From NCBI GenBank assembly GCA_949775045.1, contig OX459097.1, positions 8,537,954 to 8,601,953 of the forward strand: a DNA stretch of 64,000 nucleotides, in the 5' to 3' direction. The notes beneath the pieces are model-generated. The model was given only the letters and a program-made list of their open reading frames with translations, made no database searches and was not told the origin of the DNA. A program made the position numbers and the translations under genes. Origin of the DNA: Metridium senile. Taxonomy: Eukaryota > Cnidaria > Anthozoa > Actiniaria > Metridiidae. Below are positions 38,515 through 49,207 of the stretch, in pieces (positions within the stretch are counted from its first letter, which is position 1; each line of letters starts with the position of its first letter).

Positions 38515-39013
38515 CCCTAGTTAGTCGGGCTAGAGCCGGGCCCGACTCTAGGTTTACCTTTTAGCCAAATCTATGTATGTATCTATCTGTCATGTCGCGT
38601 GTAAGCCCCCATGATGCTTTGGGAACGAACACAGGAAGCCCAAAGTCACGTGTTAAATCAAACTACCATGGAATGTTCATTCTATCATAAAACTAGACGC
38701 TCTATGAGCGTGAAGTCGGGGTAGTCATACAATCAACACAGGAGGCTAAACAATTCTAATTTTAAGATAGAATGAACATTCCATGGTAGTTTGATTTAAC
38801 ACGTGACTTTGGGCTTCCTGCGTTCGTTCCCAAAGCATCATGGGGGCCTATACGCGACATGACAGATAGATACTAGTAGATACATACATACATACATAGA
38901 TTGGCTAAAAGGTAAACCTAGAGTCGGGCCCTCTAGCCCGAATAATTAGAATTGCTTAGCCTCTTGTGTTTATGACTAGCCCGACTTCACGCTCATAGAG
39001 CCTCTAGTTATTA
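38515..39013. mobile_element. interlocked A-B-A'-B' inverted-repeat element
   Basis: Arm A (about 38519-38690, with CGGGCTAGAGCCGGGCCCGA and CACGTGTTAAATCAAACTAC) pairs with A' (about 38764-38945). Arm B (about 38692-38763, CGCTCTATGAGCGTGAAGTC) pairs with B' (about 38937-39012). The order A-B-A'-B' means the two hairpins cannot form at once without a knot. No coding region. Confidence 0.8.
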
Positions 39014-39785
39014 ATATTATTTATATTCTATCTTAGAACATAAAACATTTTCTAACTTAATTCCATTACACTAGAACACATATGTATAGGAATTGGCATC
39101 TCGTTTATTGACAATTATTTTCGATATAAAGAAAGAAATGAAGAAGTGAATTAATATAATCTTGAAATATAGTCTTTAGCAGTCTCAAATTTTCATCTTC
39201 CATGACGTTTACTTTGAAGAAATATCATTATAACAGCATGCGCAGGCTCCACCAGATCTGAAAATATGTAAACCAAACTGTTAAACAATAACCATCCAAT
39301 ACAACAGAACTAGTACAAGATTAACTTATCCCTTGATCACAAAAAGCACCCACTATAGCACAACAAGATTACGAAAAAGCGATAATTCTGAATACAAGTT
39401 CATTGCTATTATCCTGTTAACCGTATCTCGTTTATGACTCAACGGACAAGTATTATTAGAACTAGTCTTGCCATTAGCACTTTAGACCCTTGTCTATAAA
39501 TATCAGTCTTGCTTTAAATAATATTTAGCTCAACATGACTCATGATGATCATGATAACTGTTTTATTAAACTTATATCACAATAGCGAAGCCCGCGAGCT
39601 AACTCGCTATAACGCAAAAATTCAGAATAAATTGTAACACAAATAGCCGCAAAATTTATAACTCATCCTAGTCTTTTCCCTACAATAACATAATCTGATT
39701 TACACAATATTCTCGCTATAGCTTTCGTCTAAAACAACTTTCCAGTTTCAAATCTACAAAATTGTATGAAATTAAAAGATATACT
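39014..39785. other. no gene recognised
   Basis: AT-rich DNA between the interlocked element and the zinc-knuckle remnant. It shares fragments such as CTATAGCTTTCGTCTAAA (near 39718) with 40290, so it may belong to the same duplicated retroelement remnant. Confidence 0.35.
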
Positions 39786-40730
39786 CATCTTTCCCTATTC
39801 TGCATGCCGAGGGCAGAAGCATACTTGATTGAGGTTGTAATGGTAGTGTTGCTTGAGCGCTGAATTCTGTTTGCCCCGCCTAAAGGACAGTAGTATAACA
39901 TCAGTGACCATGTTGTCCACATTGGAAACATCTTAGCAAAAATATATGAACCTGTAGAAAGAGACCAAACGGCAAAACTGTAGTTAAAATAGAATTTGCA
40001 TCTTCAAACGTAAATCAAGAATAAGTCGCAGTGTCCCGTTACTGACTGAATAGACAAGGGATTAGTAACAAAGGAGGTTCTTAACATTCAATTATTGAAC
40101 CAAATTTAACCAGTTCTAAACTAGCTTCAAAGACAAAATTCAGAATGTCCAAAGCAGATTTATTATTACGCAAAACACTGACGGGGAAGCATATAAAAAG
40201 GGAATCGTATACCCTTGTAAAATAGTTCTAAGAATAAAATAACTCATCCTTAATCTGATAAGTTCCCTTTACAATTTTACACAATATTCGTCATAGCTTT
40301 CGTCTAAAGCTATTTTTCAGTTTCAAGGTCTACAAAATTAAAGCATGCTTGTATGGAATTAAAGATATACTCAACTTTCCTGTTCTGCCGAGGGCAGAAG
40401 CAATCTTAGTTGTTTGAGGTTGTAGTGGCAGTGCTGCTTGAGTGCTGTATTATGTTAGCCCCAGCTAAAGGACAGTAGCAAGACCAGTGACCACGTTGAC
40501 CACATTGGAAACATGTATCTGCTGCAGTTATAAGTTGTCGGTTAAATCGAAATGGCCGTAATGGGGACGTGAAAATGGCTGAACATCAGAGTCAGTATAC
40601 GTAGAAAGATTTGAACCAGGCTTGTTCTTGTTGGTGTTGAATTTGACAAGCTAGAACCACTACCGTCATCTAAAGAACGCTGGGTAGCTGGAGTTGCCAA
40701 TTGAGCTTGATCTTCAATATAGGACATGTC
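39786..40730 (-). pseudogene. degenerate gag-like zinc-knuckle remnant, partly duplicated
   Basis: On the minus strand near 40400-40515 a frame reads TCFQCGQRGHWSCYCPLAGA, a CX2CX4HX4C zinc knuckle typical of retroelement Gag proteins, followed by a Ser/Thr-rich tail (HSSSTATTTSNN) and a stop. Upstream, from a possible start at 40727, a Ser/Thr/Pro-rich stretch (MSYIEDQAQLATPATQ) is in another frame, so at least one frameshift is needed. The knuckle segment recurs near 39800-39940 with stops (TCFQCGQHGH then a stop). Together these look like two decayed copies of a Gag 3' end. Class cannot be decided. Confidence 0.55.
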
Positions 40731-41214
40731 GTACTAAGTTTACAAGTTACACAACAGAGAGACACCTTCGAATATACAAACTAACCCTATTTATACAAAT
40801 TACATCTCCCTAGAGTATAAATTACACAATAATGTCTTAACATAACAGCACGCTAGTATTCATTCCATATCGTTAGAAAATACATTTTTTTTGTTTTAGT
40901 TTACCGCTGACCACCCAAGGACACTTTATTGAACTATGCATGAAGTACTTACCTACGAGGAGAGACAAGAAAGAGCCGATCGGCCATTAGTACTAGTAGC
41001 TATAGTTTATCGCCATTTAACGGTAAACTCTATAGTTATTGTCTCTATTACATGTTTATAACCGTCCAAGTCACGAGGTTTTTCAAAGCGTAAGGTCTCA
41101 CGGACTCACAGAACGCCTGTATGCCGCTCGTATGCTCCATCAGTGATTTCAATTCTTTTTCTTAGAAACACGTGGAAAAAAGGATTTAATAGGTCTTGAC
41201 TAAACGTTAACAGA

Positions 41215-41748
41215 ATGGCTTCATACTGCCCAGGTAATCTAGGAGATTTGCTGGTTTTCAAAAGGCCGATCGGCTACTCGCACTACGCCGTGAATGTAGG
41301 AAATGGCGATATTGTACACTTAACATCAATGGATGACGTAGATAGCATGGACAGTGCAAGAGCAAGCCGCAGAGGGTCTCATTGCGGTTCTTGTTTAGGC
41401 GGCAAGGCTGGAGTGAAAATGGAACCCTATATTTCCTTTAAAAAGCCAGGAGACAATGTGACAGTAGAAGATGGGCATTGGAAAGGTAAAACAGCTCTTG
41501 AAAGGTATGAGATAGTTCGCCGAGCGTTGTCAAGAGTCGGTGAAAGAGGATACAACTTGCTGTTCAAGAACTGCGAGCATTTTGCTCGCTGGTGCCGTTA
41601 TGATGAAGAAAAGAGTGACCAAGCTATTAACTTGGGTATTGGGCTAGGAGTTGCCGTAGGTGCTGGTCTTCTTGCTTTCGGTGCTACTTATTTATCAAGC
41701 GATTCAGAAGCCGAGAAAAAAAAGAAAGCAAAGGAACAGTCACAATAA
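41215..41748 (+). CDS. LRAT/PLAAT-like acyltransferase copy 3
   Basis: This 177-residue LRAT-family protein has triad histidines at 23 (YSHYAVNVG) and 35 (DIVHLTS), the same numbering as vertebrate PLAAT enzymes, and the catalytic Cys in FKNCEHFARWCRYDE at about residue 120. A Gly/Ala-rich hydrophobic helix and a Lys-rich tail close it. It lacks the LYxND insert at the N-terminus seen in copies 1 and 2. Similarity to the other copies starts at the acceptor TTTTTCTTAG (about 41166); its promoter is different, so regulation may differ. The 3' flank carries a MITE at 42133-42408. Confidence 0.9.
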   Translation: MASYCPGNLGDLLVFKRPIGYSHYAVNVGNGDIVHLTSMDDVDSMDSARASRRGSHCGSCLGGKAGVKMEPYISFKKPGDNVTVEDGHWKGKTALERYEIVRRALSRVGERGYNLLFKNCEHFARWCRYDEEKSDQAINLGIGLGVAVGAGLLAFGATYLSSDSEAEKKKKAKEQSQ

Positions 41749-42132
41749 TGGCCAGACATGAACACTGTGATCGAAACTATGATGACCTCTTTATAGCCAT
41801 TAAGTTACTGCATTACGGACATGACTAAGTCGGTTAAATTCACTAAAAATTAGATAATTTCAATGTGTGGCAGCAAAAACGTGTGGACTGATGTCTTGAG
41901 CGCGGTACGTCCGTTTGTTTTTCCAATTGTGAACCTACAAAAACCTACAAAAACCACTAGATGTACTGAGTGATCTGAGTTGCCAGACAAGGAACTGTTT
42001 TTACCGAACTATGCCATTATCATTGTTATCCTTCCTTGGAACAAAGTGAACAATCAGTAATTTATATATTATTCAAGGGATCCTGTTTTTATCATCATTG
42101 CTGTATTTTCATAACTTTTGTATTGTATTATA

Positions 42133-42408
42133 CAGCTTTTTCAAAAAACGTTGAATACTGAATAATGCAGTACTGAATAGTGCATTGCAAGACCAAAGGG
42201 CATTGTGGGTCTCATTAATTTGAAATAATAAATAAATATACAGCGATTTACTTTCTATATGTAGCTCGTATATTGTTTTGGATGGAATGCACTAAAATAA
42301 CAAAGTATTAATTATTTTACTTTAAACAATATTATACGACCCAAAATGCATTTTGGTCTTGGAATACATTATTCAGTATTCAGTATTCAACGTTTTTTTA
42401 AATAGCTG
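42133..42408. mobile_element. 276-bp TA-flanked MITE in LRAT copy 3 flank
   Basis: Ends CAGCTTTTTCAAAAAACGTT and the complement of AACGTTTTTTTAAATAGCTG, continuing through GAATACTGAATA, with TA at both edges. The equivalent place in copy 2 (24330) reads through without the insert, confirming insertion. Confidence 0.85.
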
Positions 42409-42659
42409 TATATATATATATCGATGAAATGAAATAATAGGACTGATTTCCCCCGTGTCTAAACCTTAGCTTTCAAAAGCTGGTCGACTAAGGCTAATAA
42501 GATGGCCGATTCACGTTTGTAAAGTTTGTAGTTTTTCTTATAAATATCATTCTTTGAATGAAGACTTGTTGGGAGTTTTTTGTTGTTGAGTTTTTAATTT
42601 ATTTTAAAATAGATGTTTTTAAACAATAAAAATCGCTAGCCAAAAACAGAAGTCCACGG

Positions 42660-43190
42660 CAAAGCTTTTTTATCATTCAACCATAGTCCCCTCTATAAAC
42701 ATTTGTGGTCGAAAGCCGCTCGAGAATAGAAAACAATTTCTGGACCACTGTCCGTTAGCTTTATAGACCACTTTCATCAATACCATAATATGTACCGGGA
42801 AATGATTTTTCATGTAAACAGATATTTTAGCACTGTCACATGAAAGAACCACCTGAAACAGGCATGTTTGGAAGGTTTTGATGCTCTGGCTAAAATACCA
42901 AAGAAGTAATTATGCTCAATGAAAAATGTAAAGATTTGTATATAATTTTCTGCTGAGGCCTTTGATGCCTCGTTTTGGTGTTTTTCTGATTTTTAAAACT
43001 TTTATAGCTTCTTGCAAAATTAAACGTTTTTTCTCAAACTTTCACAAGTTGTTGTTATGGTGAATGTCTATCATATGATGGCTTTCTTTTTCTTAAAACA
43101 TCAATTTTAAAAATCAAGATAATATAAAGTGGAAGCCATTTATGAAAGTCAGAGGTCTATTAGAAAGTCTTTTATTTATCAAACGGGTAC
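42660..43190. other. no gene recognised
   Basis: Unremarkable AT-rich DNA beyond the duplicated LRAT 3' flank. Open frames are short and show no codon structure. Confidence 0.4.
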
Positions 43191-43192
43191 AT

Positions 43193-43194
43193 TC

Positions 43195-43247
<53 letters not shown>
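43193..43247. repeat. (AT)n microsatellite
   Basis: Alternating AT/TA run with a few interruptions. Confidence 0.9.
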
Positions 43248-43248
<1 letters not shown>

Positions 43249-43732
43249 TCCGTTCATTGCGTTTATTGAGAGATGATAATTCGGGGCGGCATATGATTAG
43301 AAGTTTTTCTTTAAGGCAAACGCAATGAACTTGTCTCTTCATGCCGCCATAGAAGCAAAGCGTTGCTACGCAACAGCTGAACACTACCTTTAAATTTACC
43401 GCTACATTAATTATGCAAATTTATAGTATATAATAGATGGTTATGAATATTCTTGTCATTAAAATCCCCTGAAGAGTGAGTAATCACGAAACAGGCTTGT
43501 CGGGATGAAAGTTTAGTCTATTTGTTTTTTCTATCGTTAATATATTCCGCTCTACATTTATGTATCGAGCACTGTACTACGGATAAATCGAAACAAAGAC
43601 TTGCTATATATATATATATATTTATTACATGATTACATCGGTTTTCATTGTTACTTTTAGGGCTTTATATCGCGTATTACCCTGTTCATTATCAATTCAA
43701 GGGCTTTATACAGATATTGCCCCCATTTGAGG

Positions 43733-43862
43733 GCAATATCTATATATTGCCCGTGAATACTAATGTATATTGCCCTTGAATACTAATGTATATTGCCCTT
43801 GAATATTAATGTATATTGCCCTTGAATACTAATGTATATTACCCTTGAATACCAATGACCTA
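43733..43862. repeat. five tandem 23-bp units
   Basis: Units of TTGCCCTTGAATACTAATGT plus ATA, with minor changes. Upstream, GGGCAATATC forms a small hairpin near 43715-43745. Confidence 0.9.
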
Positions 43863-44324
43863 ATCCCTACTTTATATGTAACGTTAAACTTAGAAATTTT
43901 CTAGTTGCGAACATTTAACGGATAAAAAATCTGATAGAGAGACCCTTTCGACTGTCCGATCGATGTCAGTTAGTGAGAAGAAAACGTATTCATTTGTTCG
44001 TTACAGTTCATTAGTATTGTAGTGTACAACAAAACTAAAAGCCCATTGTTTGGATTGTATTCTCATGGGAAACCAAAAAAATAATCAGCTTGATGATGCC
44101 CTTTGGGACATGAAGTTGTGTGAAAACCTATTCAATCATGTAATAAGTCATGCACTAAAAATAAAAACAAACAATTCAAGAATCTTCTGAAGAATATATT
44201 TGTCGTCTTGAAAACGACTTGCATCGATAAAAGTATATGGCGTAAAAACCCATACAAAATACATACAAAATTTAAAAATACAAGGCCTTTTTGGAAAACC
44301 TCTGTAAATCATGTAATAAGTCAG

Positions 44325-44422
44325 ATAAATACCTCGAACGTCGGCAATAAGCCTATAAAGCCCTCGGGGCCTACGGCCCCTCGGGCTTTATACGGCTTAT
44401 TGCCTCCGTTCTCGGTATTTAT
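44325..44422. repeat. hairpin centred on CGGGGCCTACGGCCCCTCGG
   Basis: GATAAATACCTCGAACGTCG and GCAATAAGCC on the left pair with GGCTTATTGC and CGGTATTTATC on the right around a GC-rich loop. About 98 bp; probably a MITE remnant. Confidence 0.75.
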
Positions 44423-44447
44423 CTCTTACATATATATATATATATAT

Positions 44448-44905
44448 ATGATGCAGTGAGTTGTAGACTTCCGTGTGGGAAATTATGCTCTCAAGTTAAT
44501 GAGCATGCGTTATGCTTATAGCAACTTTTGGCACTGGGAGTTACCCCTTTGATGCCAAGGTTCCATTTATAATGGAAAATGAAGTATATGGAATGTTGAG
44601 CCAGTAACCAGAAACCGCGTACAGCGCTGTTTCGACCTTGTTGGGACTCATCAGCACGGTGTACTGGTTACTGGCAATACTCCCACAGTGTATATGTGAT
44701 GCAGTGAGTTGTAGACTATAAGCATAACGCATGCTCATTAACTTGAGAGCATAATTTCCCACACGGAAGTCTACAACTCACTGCATCACATATACACTGT
44801 GGGAGTATTGCCAGTAACCAGTACACCGTGCTGATGAGACCCAACAAGGTCGAAACAGCGCTGTACGCGGTTTCTGGTTACTGGCTCAACATTCCATATA
44901 TATAT
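44448..44905. mobile_element. second interlocked A-B-A'-B' inverted-repeat element
   Basis: A (44448-44521, GATGCAGTGAGTTGTAGACT) pairs with A' (about 44714-44790). B (about 44586-44706, TATGGAATGTTGAGCCAGTA) pairs with B' (about 44786-44903). Matches are almost perfect over about 73 and 118 bp. Unrelated in sequence to the element at 38515 but with the same arm order. No gene. Confidence 0.85.
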
Positions 44906-45040
44906 TATCAACAGCCTGCATCACATTTAGACTTTAGGAATAGTCTGTATGTAACGTAGGCTAGTTTGCAGTGAAGAAGAAAAAGGGGGGTTAGATATAT
45001 ATGTATATATATTTAGAATTGTCAAAATTTTTGGAAACAA

Positions 45041-45380
<340 letters not shown>

Positions 45381-45392
45381 AATATATATATA

Positions 45393-45651
45393 CACCTAAT
45401 CCAAAAAACGTTGTCTGGTCCGCCGCACAGTCCTCGCGCCAAGATTGTGAAAGATATTTGTTATATCTAATCAGTAATTAATTTATTTGCATGTTCACAC
45501 TCTAGTGTGGTACTTTTTTCAACGAAATAGTGTTGTGCCTACTTTTATTTTCTTGTTTTATCACTCTCATCAAAATATTCGCTGTGTTTTCCTTCACGGT
45601 CTTGGCGCGAGGACTGTGCGGCGGAACCGACAACGTTTTTTGGATTAGGTG
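45393..45651. mobile_element. CACCTA-type MITE, TA target
   Basis: Ends CACCTAATCCAAAAAACGTT and its exact complement; TA at 45391-45392 and 45652-45653. The arms continue through CCGCCGCACAGTCCTCGCGC. About 259 bp. Short open frames inside are shadows. Confidence 0.85.
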
Positions 45652-45766
45652 TATACAGCGATTTGCAAAAACTTTGACTATCATCAACCGCTTGGTATAT
45701 CGGGTGCATTGTGGGTAAACTCATTAAAATTCTGAACACGCAGATAATCTCGCGCGGAGTTTGAAT

Positions 45767-47517
45767 ATGTACAGCAAAGACCTCTGCTGGCGTGTTGTAC
45801 ACCTCAGATTTAGATATATCCTGGCTGACCGGAGTATTTCACAAATCTTAAACATATCCTCGTCTACAGTTACTCGAACTTATATCCTCGTCTACAGTTA
45901 CTCGAACTTTAAGTCGATTTCTGCGAAATGGTAATGTAAATCACAAGAAAAATGGAAGACCAAGACGAACAACTTTGCATCCGCATGAGCAATTGTTAAT
46001 TATCGAAACATTCCTAGATAATCCTGTAACAACACTAAAAGAGCTTAATCTTAAAATTCAAAATGCAACTGGCAATTGCTATGACTTATCAACACTGTCC
46101 AGAAACATTCGACGTCTTGGAATTACACGTAAGAAGGTGCGTATTTCTGTGTCAATTATATTCTTTGTTTGTATATCATGTAACGCGAAATAGTTCTAAT
46201 TTATCAGTGTTATATTTTCAAAATCTACAGGTTCAAAAAGTGTCAAGACAGAGAAGCGAACTTTCCAGGATTGAATATAGGGCAATGATTTGCAGCGGCT
46301 TTAAACCTGAGATGTTTGTCTTTGTAGACGAAACTGGATTTGTAAGTGTTGTAGTCAAGATTGTTAAATTAGCTGCGCTGTCCGCATGCTTTTCTTATTA
46401 CAACGTTGCAGGGAGCTAGTGTTCGTTCGAATGCGGTAAACATAATACAAACTATTTAATTGACTGAATGGGCTTCTATAGATAATAATATAGTATTTTG
46501 GGGTACTTTTTTAATTATCAATTTAAAGTGTTCATTTGTATTATAAGCTAGATAGAATTATTATAAGCTAGATAGAATTATTATATTGTAATATAAATCA
46601 CACGACCACATCAGCTAAGCTGCGTATGTAAATCATCGTGTAGAAATAAATGCTTTTATTATTATTATTATTATTCGATAATATACACCTAATTGCAAGA
46701 ACATTGTGCTGACTTTTGTAATTTAGTAGGAAAGTAATTAATTAAAGAACAAATTAAATAAGATCACTCAATCTGAACTCTTTCTGTTGTTATTCTTGAT
46801 ATTCCCTTGTTACTAAATTACTAATGTTCTTTTTGTCATATGACAACATTCTTGCAATTAGGTGTATCTAATGTAATCAATTGTGAGATTGTTAGCCCTG
46901 AATTAGCGTTCACTGAATTATTTATTATATCAACCAGGACAGACGCCTAGTTAGAGAATATGGATACAGCTTCAGGGGACAAAGAGCAGAGATTACTAGG
47001 AATGCTGTAAGAGCCGAAAGATGGTCAAGTATCGCAGCTATTAGAATGTCCGGCTTGCGCTGCTTGCACACTTTACAAGGAACAGTCAACGGACAAGAGT
47101 TCGTATCATTTATCCGAAGGCACCTTTTACCAGTCATCAATCCGTTCAATGGAATCAATTCCCATTCCGTGGTTATTATGGGTAAGAAATAAATGTAGTT
47201 TAATTTAGTCACTTGCTGAATTATTTCTATTTTGTACATTCACCGTTTTTCACTGTTTTCTCTTGATTTTCCTAACAGACAATGCTGCGATTCATCGAGT
47301 CGATCAAGTGAGGGAACTCATTGAAGGAGCTGGTGCACTTTTGATATACTTACCACCGTACTCTCCAGACACGAACCCGATCGAGGAAGCATTCAGTAAA
47401 GTTAAGCATTTCATCAGAATGAACGATGTTGTGATGGAAGCAATTGATGATCCAGAACCCTTGATTAGAGAAGCGTTCTATACACAGGAAAACCCTCTGT
47501 GTAATCCCATATGGTGA
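45767..47517 (+). pseudogene. intron-containing DD34E (Tc1/IS630-like) transposase, frameshifted
   Basis: Start MYSKDLCWRVVHLRFRYILA at 45767 leads into a helix-turn-helix (ISQILNISSSTVTRT) and NHKKNGRPRRTT, a typical IS630/mariner N-terminus. A 28-bp tandem duplication (45853-45880 repeated at 45881-45908) breaks the frame there. Exons then end at 46136, run 46231-46341 (VFVDETGF, first Asp) and 46938-47181, and resume at 47279 (DNAAIH, second Asp; SPDTNPIEEAF, catalytic Glu). Second Asp to Glu spacing is DD34E. The C-terminus runs into the 85-bp repeat near 47490, so the native end is lost. Three introns are unusual for a mobile Tc1-type gene. The middle one holds a MITE. Confidence 0.8.
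46686..46864. mobile_element. CACCTA-type MITE inside transposase intron
   Basis: Ends CACCTAATTGCAAGAACATT and an imperfect complement, flanked by TA (46684-46685, 46865-46866). 179 bp. Inserted in the second intron of the DD34E gene, upstream of the acceptor at 46937. Confidence 0.85.
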
Positions 47518-47660
47518 TTGATCAAGGTATTGCTCTAGTCTATCTAATCCCACAGTGGGATTGTATAGTTGGGTACACTTGACCAATCCCACATGGGATT
47601 GAACATAGATATTGTACAGACTTGAACAATCCTACATGTGTATTAGACAGAGGATTGTAC
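47490..47660. repeat. left part of the CAATCCCA minisatellite
   Basis: Degenerate units with AATCCCACATGGGATT and ATTGTACAG, continuous in style with 50776-51640. The retroelement at 47661-50775 separates the two parts. Confidence 0.75.
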
Positions 47661-48192
47661 AGTGTATTATTCTGTCTCAGTCATTGTTATTAATAAGATA
47701 TGGGAACGCAACTCCGACCGGAGCCTTCTCCGGCACGAAGTAGCGGAGGGCAAAATAGTCTGCCCCTGCACCCCGGCTGAACTCTGGGCGGGAGGGTGGG
47801 CGCGATGTCCACTTCGGTCTTCGACTGATTGACCAAGTAATGCATGCAAGGCGTCGTTTTAATTTATACCCACCCCGAACCAATCAGAGTCGTTTATTTT
47901 CCCGCCAGAGACCATTTCTTCGTGGGAATGTGTTATAAATAACATTCCTTCAACATAATATACATATTCAATGACTTTGCATAGTGTATTATTCTGTCTC
48001 AGTCATTGTTATTAATAAGATATGGGAACGCAACTTCTCCCTTCGTTCTCTCACCCTTAGGACGCAAAGACATGACTAATCCTCAATGAACACAATACTT
48101 ATTTATTTATTTATCACTTGAATTATATCGTAATCACCCTTGTTCTTCCCAATCCTTATACATCAAAATCCCCGTAAATCAAACCAGCCTAG

Positions 48193-48530
48193 CTAAGGAA
48201 ATGCCCTTGCAAAACCCTTTAACTGGTCCATAAATCTATATCCAAAACCCACACTACTGTCCAAGTTAGCCAGTTTGGCTGTCGGTCCTGCAGGATTAAC
48301 CACTTGTCCTACCTTTATATAATGCAATGCTGTCTTACTACTTTTCCAGCCCACATGGTCCTTAATTACACCAACTAATGCCATTGAAATGGCTGCTCCG
48401 CTCCTAAAGCCATGCAGGGTGAATTTGTTCATTAGATAGAGAACCCTTTATATCTGTCACGTAAGCATTTAACCTAGCCTGCGCTGCCAGTGGTTCAAGC
48501 GCTCTTGTGGTTATCAAACCCTCCTTCGAT
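48193..48530 (-). pseudogene. tyrosine recombinase C-terminal fragment
   Basis: The frame at 48193-48432 has FTLHGFRSGAAISMAL (catalytic H-x-x-R), then DHVGWKSSKTALHYIKVGQV (second His and nucleophile Tyr), then NPAGPTAKLANLDSSVG. This matches DIRS/Ngaro-type recombinases. The preceding segment (TTRALEPLAAQARLNAYVTD, about 48450-48520) is in another frame, so there is a frameshift near 48435. It encodes the enzyme that would circularise and integrate the element; this copy is broken. Confidence 0.8.
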
Positions 48531-49207
48531 AACGCAAAGTACCCCGTCAAAACATCCACTGACAAAGATCTACAAATGTTGAAATATAAATCTAAACCGC
48601 GTGAACTGGGTATACAATACTGTTTGAGCCCATCTTAAGTGCAAAAACATTTGAGTTGCCAATCAAACAGAAGGGTGGAAAACATATGGATTACACAGGT
48701 CCAGGCATTCGATCTTGAAGGCACAACTACGTAGACAACTCAGGAACGTTACCCTTAGACAGTATATCCTCTACGGGCAAGAAGGTAGCACCTCCCCCTG
48801 GACAGGGATCCCATCCATAGATAACATATGGTCAAAGTTACGATCAGCAAACTCCCATTGAGTAATCATAAACCTGGGGCAAACCTCTACTCGACGTCGT
48901 TTGCTCTATATAATGGAACAAAGAAAAACTAATCACTATCACTAATCCCGTGATAAAACACTGAAATGCCCCCCAAAAGGATGGGATCCCTGACCAGGAG
49001 GGAGTAACTACCACGCCCACGTGAAAGCGGAACGCAACACAAGCAGCCCAGATGAGAGGCGAGCCTATGCGAGTTACTCTCCCTAATCCAGGACGAACAA
49101 AGTTATCAACCCGAAGATAAAACAAATAAAATAACAACCGAAAGAAGTTAATTTAATAACATTCAAACAATTCAGCTAGAAGCAAACCATTCATTGATTT
49201 CAATTTT

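Noticed and set aside
45502..45802. Short frames on both strands near 45.6 kb
   Set aside because: They lie mostly inside the CACCTA MITE at 45393-45651 and follow its palindrome.
48844..49137. 97-residue frame between gag and recombinase as the reverse transcriptase
   Set aside because: No YxDD-type motif or other reverse-transcriptase block is visible in any frame of 48530-49200.
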